Below the pieces are notes generated by a model, which did not search any database, was not told the DNA's origin, and saw only the letters and a program-made list of their open reading frames with translations. The position numbers were made by a program, and so were the translations under genes. DNA of 64,000 bases from Poriferisodalis sp963663635 (GTDB lineage: Bacteria; Actinomycetota; Acidimicrobiia; Acidimicrobiales; Poriferisodalaceae): positions 620,001-684,000 of the forward strand of contig CAXXMY010000011.1 in the NCBI GenBank assembly GCA_963663635.2. Reading direction: 5' to 3'. Each line of letters begins with the position of its first letter. Position 1 is the stretch's first letter. Shown in pieces: positions 42,668 through 50,669 of this stretch.

Positions 42668-44018
42668 GAGCCTTCGTCTTTTGTTGGGATTCGGGCTGCT
42701 GGGCTCGGCGGGGTTCATGTTAGGAGGAGGCCGCGGGCTTCGAAGTTGGCGTAGTTGGTGAAGCCGTGGGCTCGGCGTCGCAGGACTCGGGTGCAGGTTG
42801 TTGGTTCGGTCGATTCGGCCGTTGCTGGGCCGTCCCGTTTGGTGCCAGTTGAGGATCTGCTGGTGCCAGGCGAGGAATGTGTCGACGGTGTCGCTGAACT
42901 CGGGTATGTCGCCGGTGCGGTAGATGTCGGCGAACCGGTCGAGCGCTTCGAGGGCGCCTTCGCGGTCGTCGGCGAGATAGAGCTGGTGCAGCTCGCCGAG
43001 CGCGTCCCATGCTGCTTTGAGCCGCGGGTGGGCGGCGAACAGCGCGTCGAGGCGGGACTGCTCGGCCGCGTCGAGCTTGTCGGGCCGACGCATGAGCAAG
43101 AACCTGGATCGGAACACTTCGGGATCGAATGCCGGTTTGGAGCCTTCGGGGCGACGCTGCACGTCGCGGCGCACAGCGATCAGGCCGGCTTGGAACCATC
43201 TGATGACCCGGTACCGGTCCAGCACATGGCGGGCGTGGCCGTGCCGCGCCTCTATGGCTGCCTTGTACGCCTTGGAGCCGTCGGACACCACGACCTTCAC
43301 GCCGCGGCACCATCTATGCCCCTGGGCAGCCAGAAAGCCGCTCAGAGCCTGGGTGTCGCGGTGGGGCACCATGGCGAGCACCTCGCCGGTGTCGCCGTTG
43401 ACGAGCACCGTCACATACCGGTGCCGCTTGCGGATCGAGGTCTCGTCCACCAACAGCACCCGACACCTTTGGCGCCGACGATGGTCGGCGACCAGACCCG
43501 CCCAGGCCACCACCAAAGCGTTGACCAGCTTCCAGCCCACCTTGTGACGCTTCGCCGCCGCGTTGACCGTCATCTGACGCGCGTCGGCCACCAGCCGACG
43601 GGCCAGACGCGCCGTGACACGGCCCTCGAACGCCGGGTGGTCCTCCATGAACCGCCGGCCGCCGCAGACGCCGCAGACCATGCGCCGCTGCTCGAACACC
43701 AGCGTCACCGGCCGGCCCGACACCTCCAAGTCGCGGATCTCCCGGTCCCGGCGATCATGAGCCTTCCCGCTCGGGGTCCCGCAATCAGCACAACACGGGC
43801 GGCGCACCGTCGAGCGCACCCGCACCACCAGCCGCTCAGGCGCGTCGACCACCACCCCCAGCACTTCGACACGCGGCAGCCACAGCCGCACCGACATAAC
43901 ATCACGCTTCATCGAGGCCCTCCAGGGTTCGGCGTCCAACAACACCGATCCCAGCAGGGCCTCGACCCCTACAAACGGACCCTCAACCCACCCTCATCCC
44001 AACAAAAGGCGAAGGGCC
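42668..44018. mobile_element. ISL3-family insertion sequence
   Basis: A 1351-bp element with imperfect inverted repeats. The left end begins gagccttcgtcttttgttgg; the right end, read inward, is ggcccttcgccttttgttgg. An exact 8-bp target duplication CGAGAGTT flanks it (42660-42667 and 44019-44026), as expected for ISL3. It carries one damaged transposase gene on the minus strand. The flanking sequence (42394-42659 and 44027-44129) shows no intact gene that it split. Confidence 0.88.
42715..43912 (-). pseudogene. ISL3 transposase, frameshifted near the C-terminus
   Basis: From ATG 43912 the frame encodes the N-terminal zinc ribbon (CCADCGTPSGK, CGVCGGRRF), the helix-turn-helix-like region and DDE residues in VLLVDETS and VVSDGSKAY. 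The third acidic site, normally NGxIEGxNN, reads NGRIDRTNN: Glu is Asp and Gly is Arg. Immediately after, the frame slips. The +1 frame continues with the expected VLRRRAHGFTNYANFEARGL and a stop at 42715-42717, while the original frame runs on outside the element. The gene is therefore inactive or nearly so. Confidence 0.85.
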
Positions 44019-44129
44019 CGAGAGTTCACTACTGGCTGATGAGTTCGACGCAGGACAGGGCGCGCCAAGCCTCGCGACTCTGAGCTTGATCCACCATCGG
44101 CGCCGGTACTGGCACATACCATCGGCGTC

Positions 44130-44483
44130 ATGGTTGGTTCCGAGCGCGAGGCGACAGCGGCGATGCCAAGCACTGGTGTCTCGGTTGCGCCAGGTGACGC
44201 GATTGTTGTAGCCGGTTTTCAGGTGTGCTGGGGAGACGTCGAGTACTTCGACGAGGAATCAGGTGAGGTGGAGTGCCACTTCGGACCAATCGCCTATGTC
44301 GAGCACACCGACGGCACTCATCATCGCTACCAAGCGTTGACGGTGGGCGAACTCAATGGACAGCTAGCACACCTCGGTATCGAAATCGAGTGCTCGCCTG
44401 ACCGGCTAAGTCAGGTGGAATGCATTTGCGATCACTGTACACACGATAATCCGGTCCCATTCGTTGGCGCGACGGATGCTTGA
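44130..44483 (+). CDS. Uncharacterised protein in a two-gene HNH module
   Basis: 117 residues, ATG start. No family recognised. It is acidic, with DAIVVAGFQVCWGDVEYFDEE, then CHFGPIAYVEHTDGTHHRYQAL and a C-terminal CICDHCTHDNP that could bind zinc (CxCxxC plus His). The stop codon abuts the GTG of the HNH gene (TGAGTG), implying translational coupling. It follows the ISL3 element, and the codon use looks less GC-biased than the surrounding metabolic genes. The role is unknown; a small regulatory or immunity partner of the nuclease is possible. Confidence 0.6.
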   Translation: MVGSEREATAAMPSTGVSVAPGDAIVVAGFQVCWGDVEYFDEESGEVECHFGPIAYVEHTDGTHHRYQALTVGELNGQLAHLGIEIECSPDRLSQVECICDHCTHDNPVPFVGATDA

Positions 44484-45626
44484 GTGAACTCGTCGATGTC
44501 CGATCAATCGGCGCGGTTGGACCCAATTCAGGGAGTGTTGGAGATACTTGACCGCGCTTCGATGACGGGCACCAACAAACTCGGTTTGCTGCTCACCCTG
44601 ATCGACTTGGCGCCGACACTGGACATCGATGCGCCCGGCATTGCTCGGTCCCAGCTTTCGGGGCGCTTTCTCGATATCCACTGGGAACACGCACGCCCAT
44701 ATGGAAGCCCTGACGGCGAGGTCACGTTGCGTCAGAGTTCGGTACGCAAGAGGCGCGATGACGGCACGACTGCTGATGACACGACCGTCATGCAGGAGGT
44801 CCACAGGCTCAGGAAGCTGCTTGCAGATCGCAACTGCGGAGACCTCCGGGACAAGCCGCTTGAGATTGTCAAGCACAGCCTCGAAGATGCCGAATGGCAC
44901 CAGGAGTGGGAGGAGGAGTTCGAGATTGCGCTCGCGAAAGTCCGGGCGGCACTGTTGAAGAACCCTGTGCGCCTACTTCAGCGGCTGCCGGGCGATCCCG
45001 ATCCGTTCCTATACGACTTGACATCCGACGAGCCAGGCCTTGCGCTGCTCCCAGGCGTCGCAGAGAGCCTCACGAAGTTTGCCGGCGTTCTGCGACCCTT
45101 GGTCGAGTTCAGATTTGCTCAGGCAGTCGTGAGGATCAACCACGAGACGCTTCGGCTGCCAGTCGACGATGTGTACACCCACCTCTTCGGCCGCGGCAGG
45201 ATTATGCCGCCCCCGAGCGTGCGCAAGCGTCTCGTCCAGATTCAGGATGGGCGCTGCATCTTCACGGGCGATCCGTTGCCTGCTACCGGCGGGTCGTTGG
45301 ATCATGTGATGCCTTGGTCGCGGGTGCGCCTCTCACAGATTGAGAATTTCCTCATGACGACGTCGAGTGTCAACAGCCAGAAAGCTGACTCGCTGCTCGC
45401 GCCTGCCGCCATTGAGCGATGGCTTCAGCATGTCGACGCGAAGTCCTCGGAAATTCGAGAGTGCGCACAAGACCACAACTGGCCAGCCGGCATTCACAGC
45501 GTCCGGCAAGTGGCGCTCCGCATGTATGAGGCACTTGATGCATCCACGGGCGTTTGGGACTTCGAGCACGGAATCCGGCCGCTCGGACCTAACGGCAAAC
45601 GCGCGGTGCTCGGATTGCTGCAGTAG
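44484..45626 (+). CDS. HNH endonuclease-domain protein
   Basis: 380 residues from GTG 44484 (ATG 44496 alternative). The C-terminal HNH module (about 248-300) has VRKRLVQIQDGRCIFTGDP, LDHVMPWSR (the D-H pair) and NFLMTTSSVNSQKADSLL, as in HNH_4-type domains. Only one of the usual zinc cysteines remains (GRCIFTG; TTSSVNS instead of xCxxCN). The N-terminal 180 residues (TNKLGLLLTLIDLAP... RFLDIHWEHARPYG) match solitary HNH proteins thought to act in defence. The Asp-His and Asn positions for nicking DNA are kept. It is coupled to the preceding unknown gene. Confidence 0.8.
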   Translation: MNSSMSDQSARLDPIQGVLEILDRASMTGTNKLGLLLTLIDLAPTLDIDAPGIARSQLSGRFLDIHWEHARPYGSPDGEVTLRQSSVRKRRDDGTTADDTTVMQEVHRLRKLLADRNCGDLRDKPLEIVKHSLEDAEWHQEWEEEFEIALAKVRAALLKNPVRLLQRLPGDPDPFLYDLTSDEPGLALLPGVAESLTKFAGVLRPLVEFRFAQAVVRINHETLRLPVDDVYTHLFGRGRIMPPPSVRKRLVQIQDGRCIFTGDPLPATGGSLDHVMPWSRVRLSQIENFLMTTSSVNSQKADSLLAPAAIERWLQHVDAKSSEIRECAQDHNWPAGIHSVRQVALRMYEALDASTGVWDFEHGIRPLGPNGKRAVLGLLQ

Positions 45627-45861
45627 ATCGGCGTTGTCAGCTTGTCTATGCCCGTCCGGCAGTAGTCACCCGCTCATGTTCGCCAACTTGTGCTCGTCGC
45701 GCCGCTCGATGTCGTGTTGAACGGTCCGCATCTTCATGGCTTGCGTCTCGGCGCGCTACCGCGGGGCCGACGACGCGACGGCCGGTGGCTACTGTGGCGC
45801 CGACGGCGTTCCGGCGGGGTGCTCGACAGCATCGGTCAGGACCGAGCAAGCGAGGGACCCC

Positions 45862-46503
45862 ATGGAACTAGGCGAGGCAGCACTCACGTCGATGACGACT
45901 CGGTACTACACCGACGACCCGGTGTCCGATGAGACGCTGGAGCGTGCGTTTGACTACGCACGCCATGCACCTCAGGGCGGCAACCGCCAGCCGGTGAGGT
46001 TCATCGTCGTGCGAGATGACGAGAAGAAGCGGCAACTCCAGGAGTGGTACCTGGAGCCGTGGAAGGCGTACTTGGGGTTGGCTCGTTCCGGCGACATCGA
46101 GATTGTCGGGGACAAGGCGAAGCGCCTGCTCGACAGCGCCGACTACTTCGCCGAGCACTTCGCAGAAGTGCCTGCCATCGTCGTGGCCTGCGGCTACATC
46201 GACGGGGTGCATCCCACCGACACCGAGCTCGGCCGCCTGAGCATCGTGGGCGGCGGCTCGATCTATCCCGCCGTCCAGAATTTCCTGCTTGGCTGCCGCG
46301 AGGCCGGCCTTGGCACCGCACTCACGACGCTGCTGTGCATGTACGAGCCGCAGGTCGCCGAGATGCTGGATATCCCCGAGGGTGTGGCCACCGCCGCCCA
46401 CATCGCCGTCGGCTACCGGTCCACGCCATTCCCACGCAAGCTCGATCGCCTGCCGCTTTCAGAGGTCGTCTTCAACGAGACCTGGGGCGACTCGACCTAC
46501 TAG
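45862..46503 (+). CDS. Nitroreductase family protein
   Basis: 213 residues from ATG 45862 (GCGAGGGA upstream; longer in-frame starts lack support). FMN-binding nitroreductase fold: TRYYTDDPVSDETLERAFDYARHAPQGGNRQPVRFIVV at the N-terminus (read in parts), SIYPAVQNFLLGCREAGLGTALTTL in the centre, and IPEGVATAAHIAVGYRS, which is the glycine-rich phosphate region. NAD(P)H-dependent reduction of nitro or quinone compounds is the family role; F420 use is possible in this lineage. Confidence 0.87.
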   Translation: MELGEAALTSMTTRYYTDDPVSDETLERAFDYARHAPQGGNRQPVRFIVVRDDEKKRQLQEWYLEPWKAYLGLARSGDIEIVGDKAKRLLDSADYFAEHFAEVPAIVVACGYIDGVHPTDTELGRLSIVGGGSIYPAVQNFLLGCREAGLGTALTTLLCMYEPQVAEMLDIPEGVATAAHIAVGYRSTPFPRKLDRLPLSEVVFNETWGDSTY

Positions 46504-46613
46504 CCAGCGCTCCGGCCGCCTGAGTGCGGCAAGCGCGAAATTGATTGGAAGTGTCTGAAGCGGCGCGATAAGACAAGCAGATGCCGCGCTCTCACACACT
46601 CGCCCCGAGTAGT

Positions 46614-46645
46614 GTTTCCTTACTTACTGATGAAAGTAAGGAAAC
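46614..46645. promoter_or_regulatory. Perfect 12-bp inverted repeat, operator of the AbrB-VapC pair
   Basis: gtttccttactt (46614-46625) and aagtaaggaaac (46634-46645) are exact reverse complements separated by eight bases. The repeat ends four bases before the antitoxin ATG, so binding would cover the ribosome-binding site region. AbrB-type antitoxins repress their own operons through such sites. Confidence 0.8.
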
Positions 46646-46649
46646 AGGC

Positions 46650-46913
46650 ATGGAACTCATGGCGCGGGTCACGTCCAAGGGGCAGGTCACCATTCCCAAG
46701 CGCGTCCGCGAGGCGTTGGGCATCGACGCAGGCGATGCGGTGCTTTTCAGGGTCGAGTCCGAGCAAGCAGTCATGAAGCGCATACCGGATCTCATCGAAC
46801 TCGCGGGAACCGTCGAGGTCCCTGCTGAATTGCGAGACGTACCTTGGGAAGAGGTGATTGCGGCGGCCCGGAAGGCGTGGGCTCGTGAGGCAATGGATAT
46901 CGACGAGTCGTGA
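46650..46913 (+). CDS. AbrB/SpoVT-type antitoxin (VapB-like)
   Basis: 87 residues from ATG 46650. The N-terminus ARVTSKGQVTIPKRVREALG is the classic swapped-hairpin AbrB DNA-binding domain. The C-terminal part (VPWEEVIAAARKAWAREAMD) is a helical toxin-binding tail. The gene overlaps the PIN toxin gene by four bases (GTGA) and has a perfect operator directly upstream. Confidence 0.9.
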   Translation: MELMARVTSKGQVTIPKRVREALGIDAGDAVLFRVESEQAVMKRIPDLIELAGTVEVPAELRDVPWEEVIAAARKAWAREAMDIDES

Positions 46914-47302
46914 CCGCGTTCGTTGACACCAATGTCCTCGTCCGTCAGCTCACTGGCAGTCCGGCCGATGCCGCAGCTTCCTCTGCACGGCTGCTGGCGT
47001 CTGGAGAGACGCTGTTGCTGCCGGACTTGATCCTGGCGGAGACGATCTATGTGCTCCAGTCGTTCTATTCCATGCCGCGCGCACGCATATCTGAGCTGGC
47101 TCAGGGTGTCTTGGCGACTGGAGCTGTTCGCGTGGAAGATCCGGCCCTGCTGTCCCGTTCTATCGAGGTCTACGAGGCCTACGGTCTGAGCTTCGCGGAT
47201 GCCTACCTCGTGGCTTCGGCGGAGCAAACCGGCATCGGCAGAATTGCCTCGTTCGATCGAGGTATCGACCGGGTGTCAACCGTCGAACGAATCGAGCCGT
47301 AG
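46910..47302 (+). CDS. vapC: PIN-domain toxin (VapC family)
   Basis: A 130-residue Mg2+-dependent ribonuclease. All four acidic positions are present: Asp6 (FVDTNVLV), Glu44 (LAETIYVL), Asp97 (SFADAYLVA) and Asp116 (SFDRGID). GTG 46910 overlaps the antitoxin stop. VapC toxins cleave tRNA or rRNA when freed from the antitoxin. The module looks intact, in contrast to the mazEF scar at 29466. Confidence 0.92.
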   Translation: MTAFVDTNVLVRQLTGSPADAAASSARLLASGETLLLPDLILAETIYVLQSFYSMPRARISELAQGVLATGAVRVEDPALLSRSIEVYEAYGLSFADAYLVASAEQTGIGRIASFDRGIDRVSTVERIEP

Positions 47303-47428
47303 GACCCGAACCCAGTCGATGCAGTGTGTAGCGGTCATCGGCGGCGAACGTCCACGACGGTTGAGGCTCTAGCGTTCTCGTCGGCCGGCGACGAGGCGCG
47401 CAGAGGGGACTGAGATGGGGAGCATGAC

Positions 47429-48235
47429 ATGGCGATGACTGACGAGCAGCGGCGTGAAGCTGCTGCGGCACTGCTGCATGCCGAGAACACCCGCGAGTGG
47501 ATCGACCCGATCACCGATACCTACCCGGGCGCCGACATCGAAGACGCCTACACCATTGGGCAGATGGTGACCGACGCCAAGGTTGCGGCGGGCCGGATCA
47601 TCAAGGGCCACAAGGTGGGGCTGACCTCGAAGGCCATGCGTTCGACATCGGGAGCCACCGAGCCCGACTACGGGACGCTGTTCGACGACTGGTTCCTCGA
47701 CGAGGGTTCCGTCGTGCCCGCCTCGATCCTGAACGTGCCGCTGGTGGAGATCGAGATCGTCTTCGTCTTGAAGTCCGCCCTCGGCGGGCCGGGCACCAAC
47801 GCCATCGACGTGATGTGCGCCACCGACTTCATCCTGCCTGCCGTCGAGGTGGTGGACCGGCGCTACAACCGCCGCAGCACCCAGGCCGGCGTGGTGGACA
47901 GCATCGCCGACGCGGCCTCCTGCGGTTTCATTATCGTGGGCGGTCGACCGACCAAGCTCACCGACATCGACATCCGTCACATCGGCGGCGCGCTGTACCT
48001 GAACGGCGACCTCGAGGAGTCCGGCACGGCCGCGGCAGTGATGGGCAATCCGCTCAACTCGGTGGCCTGGCTGGCGCGCAAACTCGACGAGTTCGGCGTC
48101 ACCATGTCAGCTGGCAACGCAATCCTGTCGGGCTCGTTCATCCGCGCCCGCACGATCCGTCCCGGCGATGCCGTCGTCGCCGACTTCGGCCCCCTCGGGC
48201 AGATCAGCTTCGGTGTCGGAGACACTGAAGGTTGA
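47429..48235 (+). CDS. 2-keto-4-pentenoate hydratase / 2-oxohepta-3-enedioate hydratase family
   Basis: 268 residues from ATG 47429 (ATG 47435 alternative). The FAH-related hydratase pattern is clear: AYTIGQMVTDAKVAAGRIIKGHKVGLTSKAM (in parts), PLVEIEIVFVLKSAL (metal-binding Glu residues), GGALYLNGDLEESGTAAAVMGNPLNSVAWLARKL, and SAGNAILSGSFIRA. The family hydrates 2-hydroxydienoates in meta-cleavage of aromatics. No ring-cleavage dioxygenase is seen nearby in the window, so the physiological substrate is open. Confidence 0.9.
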   Translation: MAMTDEQRREAAAALLHAENTREWIDPITDTYPGADIEDAYTIGQMVTDAKVAAGRIIKGHKVGLTSKAMRSTSGATEPDYGTLFDDWFLDEGSVVPASILNVPLVEIEIVFVLKSALGGPGTNAIDVMCATDFILPAVEVVDRRYNRRSTQAGVVDSIADAASCGFIIVGGRPTKLTDIDIRHIGGALYLNGDLEESGTAAAVMGNPLNSVAWLARKLDEFGVTMSAGNAILSGSFIRARTIRPGDAVVADFGPLGQISFGVGDTEG

Positions 48236-48281
48236 TGCAGCGGCGTCGGACTGCCCGAGGATTGAGTTCCAGCGACTCGGG

Positions 48282-49760
48282 TCAGCCTTCATCGGGGTAG
48301 AGGTCGTCAAGGGTCCAGCAGATGAGTTCCTGACCTGGCTCGACGGCCTCGTAGAACGAGTCGCCGAAGCCGCCTGCCGACACGAAGTAGAACGCAGCAT
48401 TCTCGTCCAACGCCTCGCTCGCCCACCCATGGCCGCTGTCGGCGAGCCGTCGCAGGGCTTCGATGTGCTCGAGATAGGTGCGTGCGTCGGCCGGACGATT
48501 GCGGAACTTCACCGATCCGGTGATCACAGCGCCGTCGAGAGTGCGACCCACGAGGTCGATGTCCACCTGCCGCCGCGTGCGATCCTTGCCGGTCCACCGC
48601 CTCCACTCCGGCACCGCCGGCAGACCACGCCCCGGCCCCCAACGCCGGTATGCCTGCGCCGCCACTTCTTCAAAGACGTGCTGGCCGACATAGGTGGGCC
48701 AGCGGTGCTGGGCGATGCGCTCTGTCCACGTCCGCTCGGGATCGCCCGATGCGAGCGCGGATTCCAGGGGAAGTGTGATGCCATAGTAGAAGCGCTCTGC
48801 CGGGTCGCTCAGTTGAAAGGTCTTCTTCCTGCTTGTGCCGAAGTCAAACCGTTCCTCAACGAAGGAAAGCTCGACAAGGTTTCGCAGCGGCTCGCGCAGT
48901 GCTTCTCGTGAAGCGCCAAGCACCGCCGCGACCTCTCCCAAGGATGCCTTGCCGATGCCCACGCTCGCGAGAATCGCCCGGTAGCGAGCCACGTTCCGCA
49001 GGCCCTCCTGCTGCTCGATTGCCGAGCGCACCATCTGGCTCACCGTTCCGGTCGGTGAGAGCAACTGGCCGATGATGTTCTGGTCGATGCCGAGCGTGTC
49101 ATCGACGTGGGCGAGGTAGGCCGGCATGCCGCCGAAGGCCGCATAGGTGCGCACCCGGTCTGCACGGGAGTAACGCGGCACCATCTCGCCTGCGTCGAAG
49201 TAGTCGAACGGCGCCAGCGAGATAACAGTCTCCAAGCGTCCATACAGCGGAGAGCCGCCACGCGAAAGGCCCTCGAGCGTGCTGGCAGCCGAACCGGCGA
49301 GCACTACGAGCAGCGGTGCCTGACGCTCACGTGGTCCTTCCCAGACCGCATTCAGCTCGGAGGTGATCTCACGCAGGCCCCGCGGTCCTTGGGCCAGGTA
49401 CTGGAACTCGTCGAATACCAGGACCACCGGTGTCTGCGGACGCATCCGGAAGAGCGCGCCGAATACCCCCCGCCATGTCGGCAGGTCTTCGGGACGGAGA
49501 TCGGTGCCCGACCATCGTGCGGCCTCATCGATGAGCACTCGGCGGTTCACAGCTGACCCCGTATCGGATGCAGTGAAGTACAGCATGCGGTCTGGGGGCC
49601 ACAGACTGTTGAGCAGGAAGGTCTTCCCAACCCGACGCCGCCCGTACACCAGGGCGATGGCCGACCGACCCGAGTCACTGAGTCGGCGGAGCAGCCGCGC
49701 TTCGTCCTCTCGGTCGATGAGACCGTGCACCACAGTCATCCCTCGGTTGTGGAATGGCAC
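48282..49760 (-). CDS. AAA ATPase with DUF234-type C-terminal nuclease-like domain
   Basis: 492 residues; GTG 49760 (ATG 49739 alternative). The N-terminal archaeal-type ATPase has Walker A GRRRVGKT (40-47), Walker B VVLVFDEFQYL and sensor LLVVLAGSA. A winged-helix region follows (SLGEVAAVLGASREALREPL). The C-terminal DUF234 has a PD-(D/E)XK-like core (RQVDIDLVGRTLDGAVITGSVKF). These proteins are widespread, often of unknown function, and frequent in archaeal and actinobacterial accessory regions. It converges with the hydratase gene and has a palindrome-rich promoter. Confidence 0.85.
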   Translation of the reverse strand: MPFHNRGMTVVHGLIDREDEARLLRRLSDSGRSAIALVYGRRRVGKTFLLNSLWPPDRMLYFTASDTGSAVNRRVLIDEAARWSGTDLRPEDLPTWRGVFGALFRMRPQTPVVLVFDEFQYLAQGPRGLREITSELNAVWEGPRERQAPLLVVLAGSAASTLEGLSRGGSPLYGRLETVISLAPFDYFDAGEMVPRYSRADRVRTYAAFGGMPAYLAHVDDTLGIDQNIIGQLLSPTGTVSQMVRSAIEQQEGLRNVARYRAILASVGIGKASLGEVAAVLGASREALREPLRNLVELSFVEERFDFGTSRKKTFQLSDPAERFYYGITLPLESALASGDPERTWTERIAQHRWPTYVGQHVFEEVAAQAYRRWGPGRGLPAVPEWRRWTGKDRTRRQVDIDLVGRTLDGAVITGSVKFRNRPADARTYLEHIEALRRLADSGHGWASEALDENAAFYFVSAGGFGDSFYEAVEPGQELICWTLDDLYPDEG

Positions 49761-49783
49761 GCTCAGAAGGCTCGTGCCTGCAT

Positions 49784-49859
49784 ATTCCAGTCTATAGAAG
49801 TGTGCCTACATCTACCGGTGTGCATATACACAGGTGTGCATGCACACCACTACTGGAAT
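49784..49859. promoter_or_regulatory. Palindrome cluster upstream of the AAA ATPase gene
   Basis: A perfect 16-bp palindrome ggtgtgcatgcacacc (49833-49848) is preceded by an imperfect one, gtgtgcatatacac (49818-49831), and a third gtgtgc (49800-49805). An outer inverted repeat attccagt/actggaat (49784-49791 and 49852-49859) encloses the set. It is likely an operator array for the minus-strand ATPase gene; no regulator is assigned. Confidence 0.6.
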
Positions 49860-49892
49860 CCGTCAGTGCGCCGCAAACGCAGATGCCGCGAC

Positions 49893-50279
49893 TCAGTCTT
49901 CGACGTAGGCCACGAAGTCGCAGGAGATCATCGCGGGCCCGCCGCCTTCCACCTTCATGGTGTAGCGAGACGGCCGCGAATCCGGATCGGGGAAACGCTC
50001 GAGCCATGGCCCGTTCAGCGCCGGCCGCGCCGTCGCTGGATCGGTGACATAGAACGTCATCTTCGCCATGTCGTCCCAGGTGGCGCCGGCGCCTTCGAGC
50101 ATCTGGCCGACGTGCGTGAACAGGTTGTCGATCTGCTCTTCGAGAGTGTCGGGGATGTCGCGCGAACCCGCATTGGTCGGCGGGGTGATGCCGCACACCA
50201 CCAGCGGGCCGATCCGCGTTGCCGCCGGTATCGGGTTCGCGTGCTTGAAGCTCTCGATTTCGATCGACTTGCGCGCCAT
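49893..50279 (-). CDS. RidA family protein
   Basis: 128 residues, ATG start. Typical YjgF/RidA features: GPLVVCGITPPTNAG, EEQIDNLFTHVGQMLEGAGATWDDMAKMTFYVTD (in parts) and SRYTMKVEGGGPAMISCDFVAYV. The canonical arginine of deaminating RidA (near the C-terminal strand, in a RxxVE context) is not clear, so it may belong to a non-deaminating subgroup. Its neighbours on the same strand, DUF1330 and TauD, suggest a catabolic operon. Confidence 0.85.
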   Translation of the reverse strand: MARKSIEIESFKHANPIPAATRIGPLVVCGITPPTNAGSRDIPDTLEEQIDNLFTHVGQMLEGAGATWDDMAKMTFYVTDPATARPALNGPWLERFPDPDSRPSRYTMKVEGGGPAMISCDFVAYVED

Positions 50280-50323
50280 GGTTGCTTGCTCCTCTGTCCT
50301 TGTGACTGAGTGGGCCGATCGGG

Positions 50324-50611
50324 CTAGGCGCCCTCGACGGCGACCATCTGGAATTCCGCGGCACCTTCCCGCACGGCCCGCGCATGGCGGTACAGCTCGG
50401 AGTCGTAGAACCCCTTTGCCGAGTCCATGTCGGGGAATTCCACCACGACGAGGCGACGGTCTTCTTCGGGACCCTCGAGCGTCTCCGACTCACCGCCGCG
50501 GACGATGAACTTCCCGCCGCATGCGGCCACCGCAGCTGGCGACAGCTTCTTGTATTCCTCGTACTGGACCGGATCGGTCACTTTGACCCGCGTGATGACG
50601 TATGCAGCCAC
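50324..50611 (-). CDS. DUF1330 family protein
   Basis: 95 residues, ATG start. AAYVITRVKVTDPVQYEEYK, GGKFIVRGGESETLEG, and RRLVVVEFPDMDSAKGFYDS are the conserved strands of this ferredoxin-like (dimeric alpha/beta barrel) family, of unknown biochemical role but often near catabolic genes. It lies 44 bases upstream of the RidA gene on the same strand. Confidence 0.9.
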   Translation of the reverse strand: MAAYVITRVKVTDPVQYEEYKKLSPAAVAACGGKFIVRGGESETLEGPEEDRRLVVVEFPDMDSAKGFYDSELYRHARAVREGAAEFQMVAVEGA

Positions 50612-50669
50612 GATGTTCCTTTCGGTGCAGGTGCCGGGGACCCGTTAGCCGACTGTGTTGATGCGTCGG

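Noticed and set aside
42395..42714. C-terminal extension of the ISL3 transposase outside the element
   Set aside because: It results from the frameshift; the correct frame ends at 42715 inside the inverted repeats.
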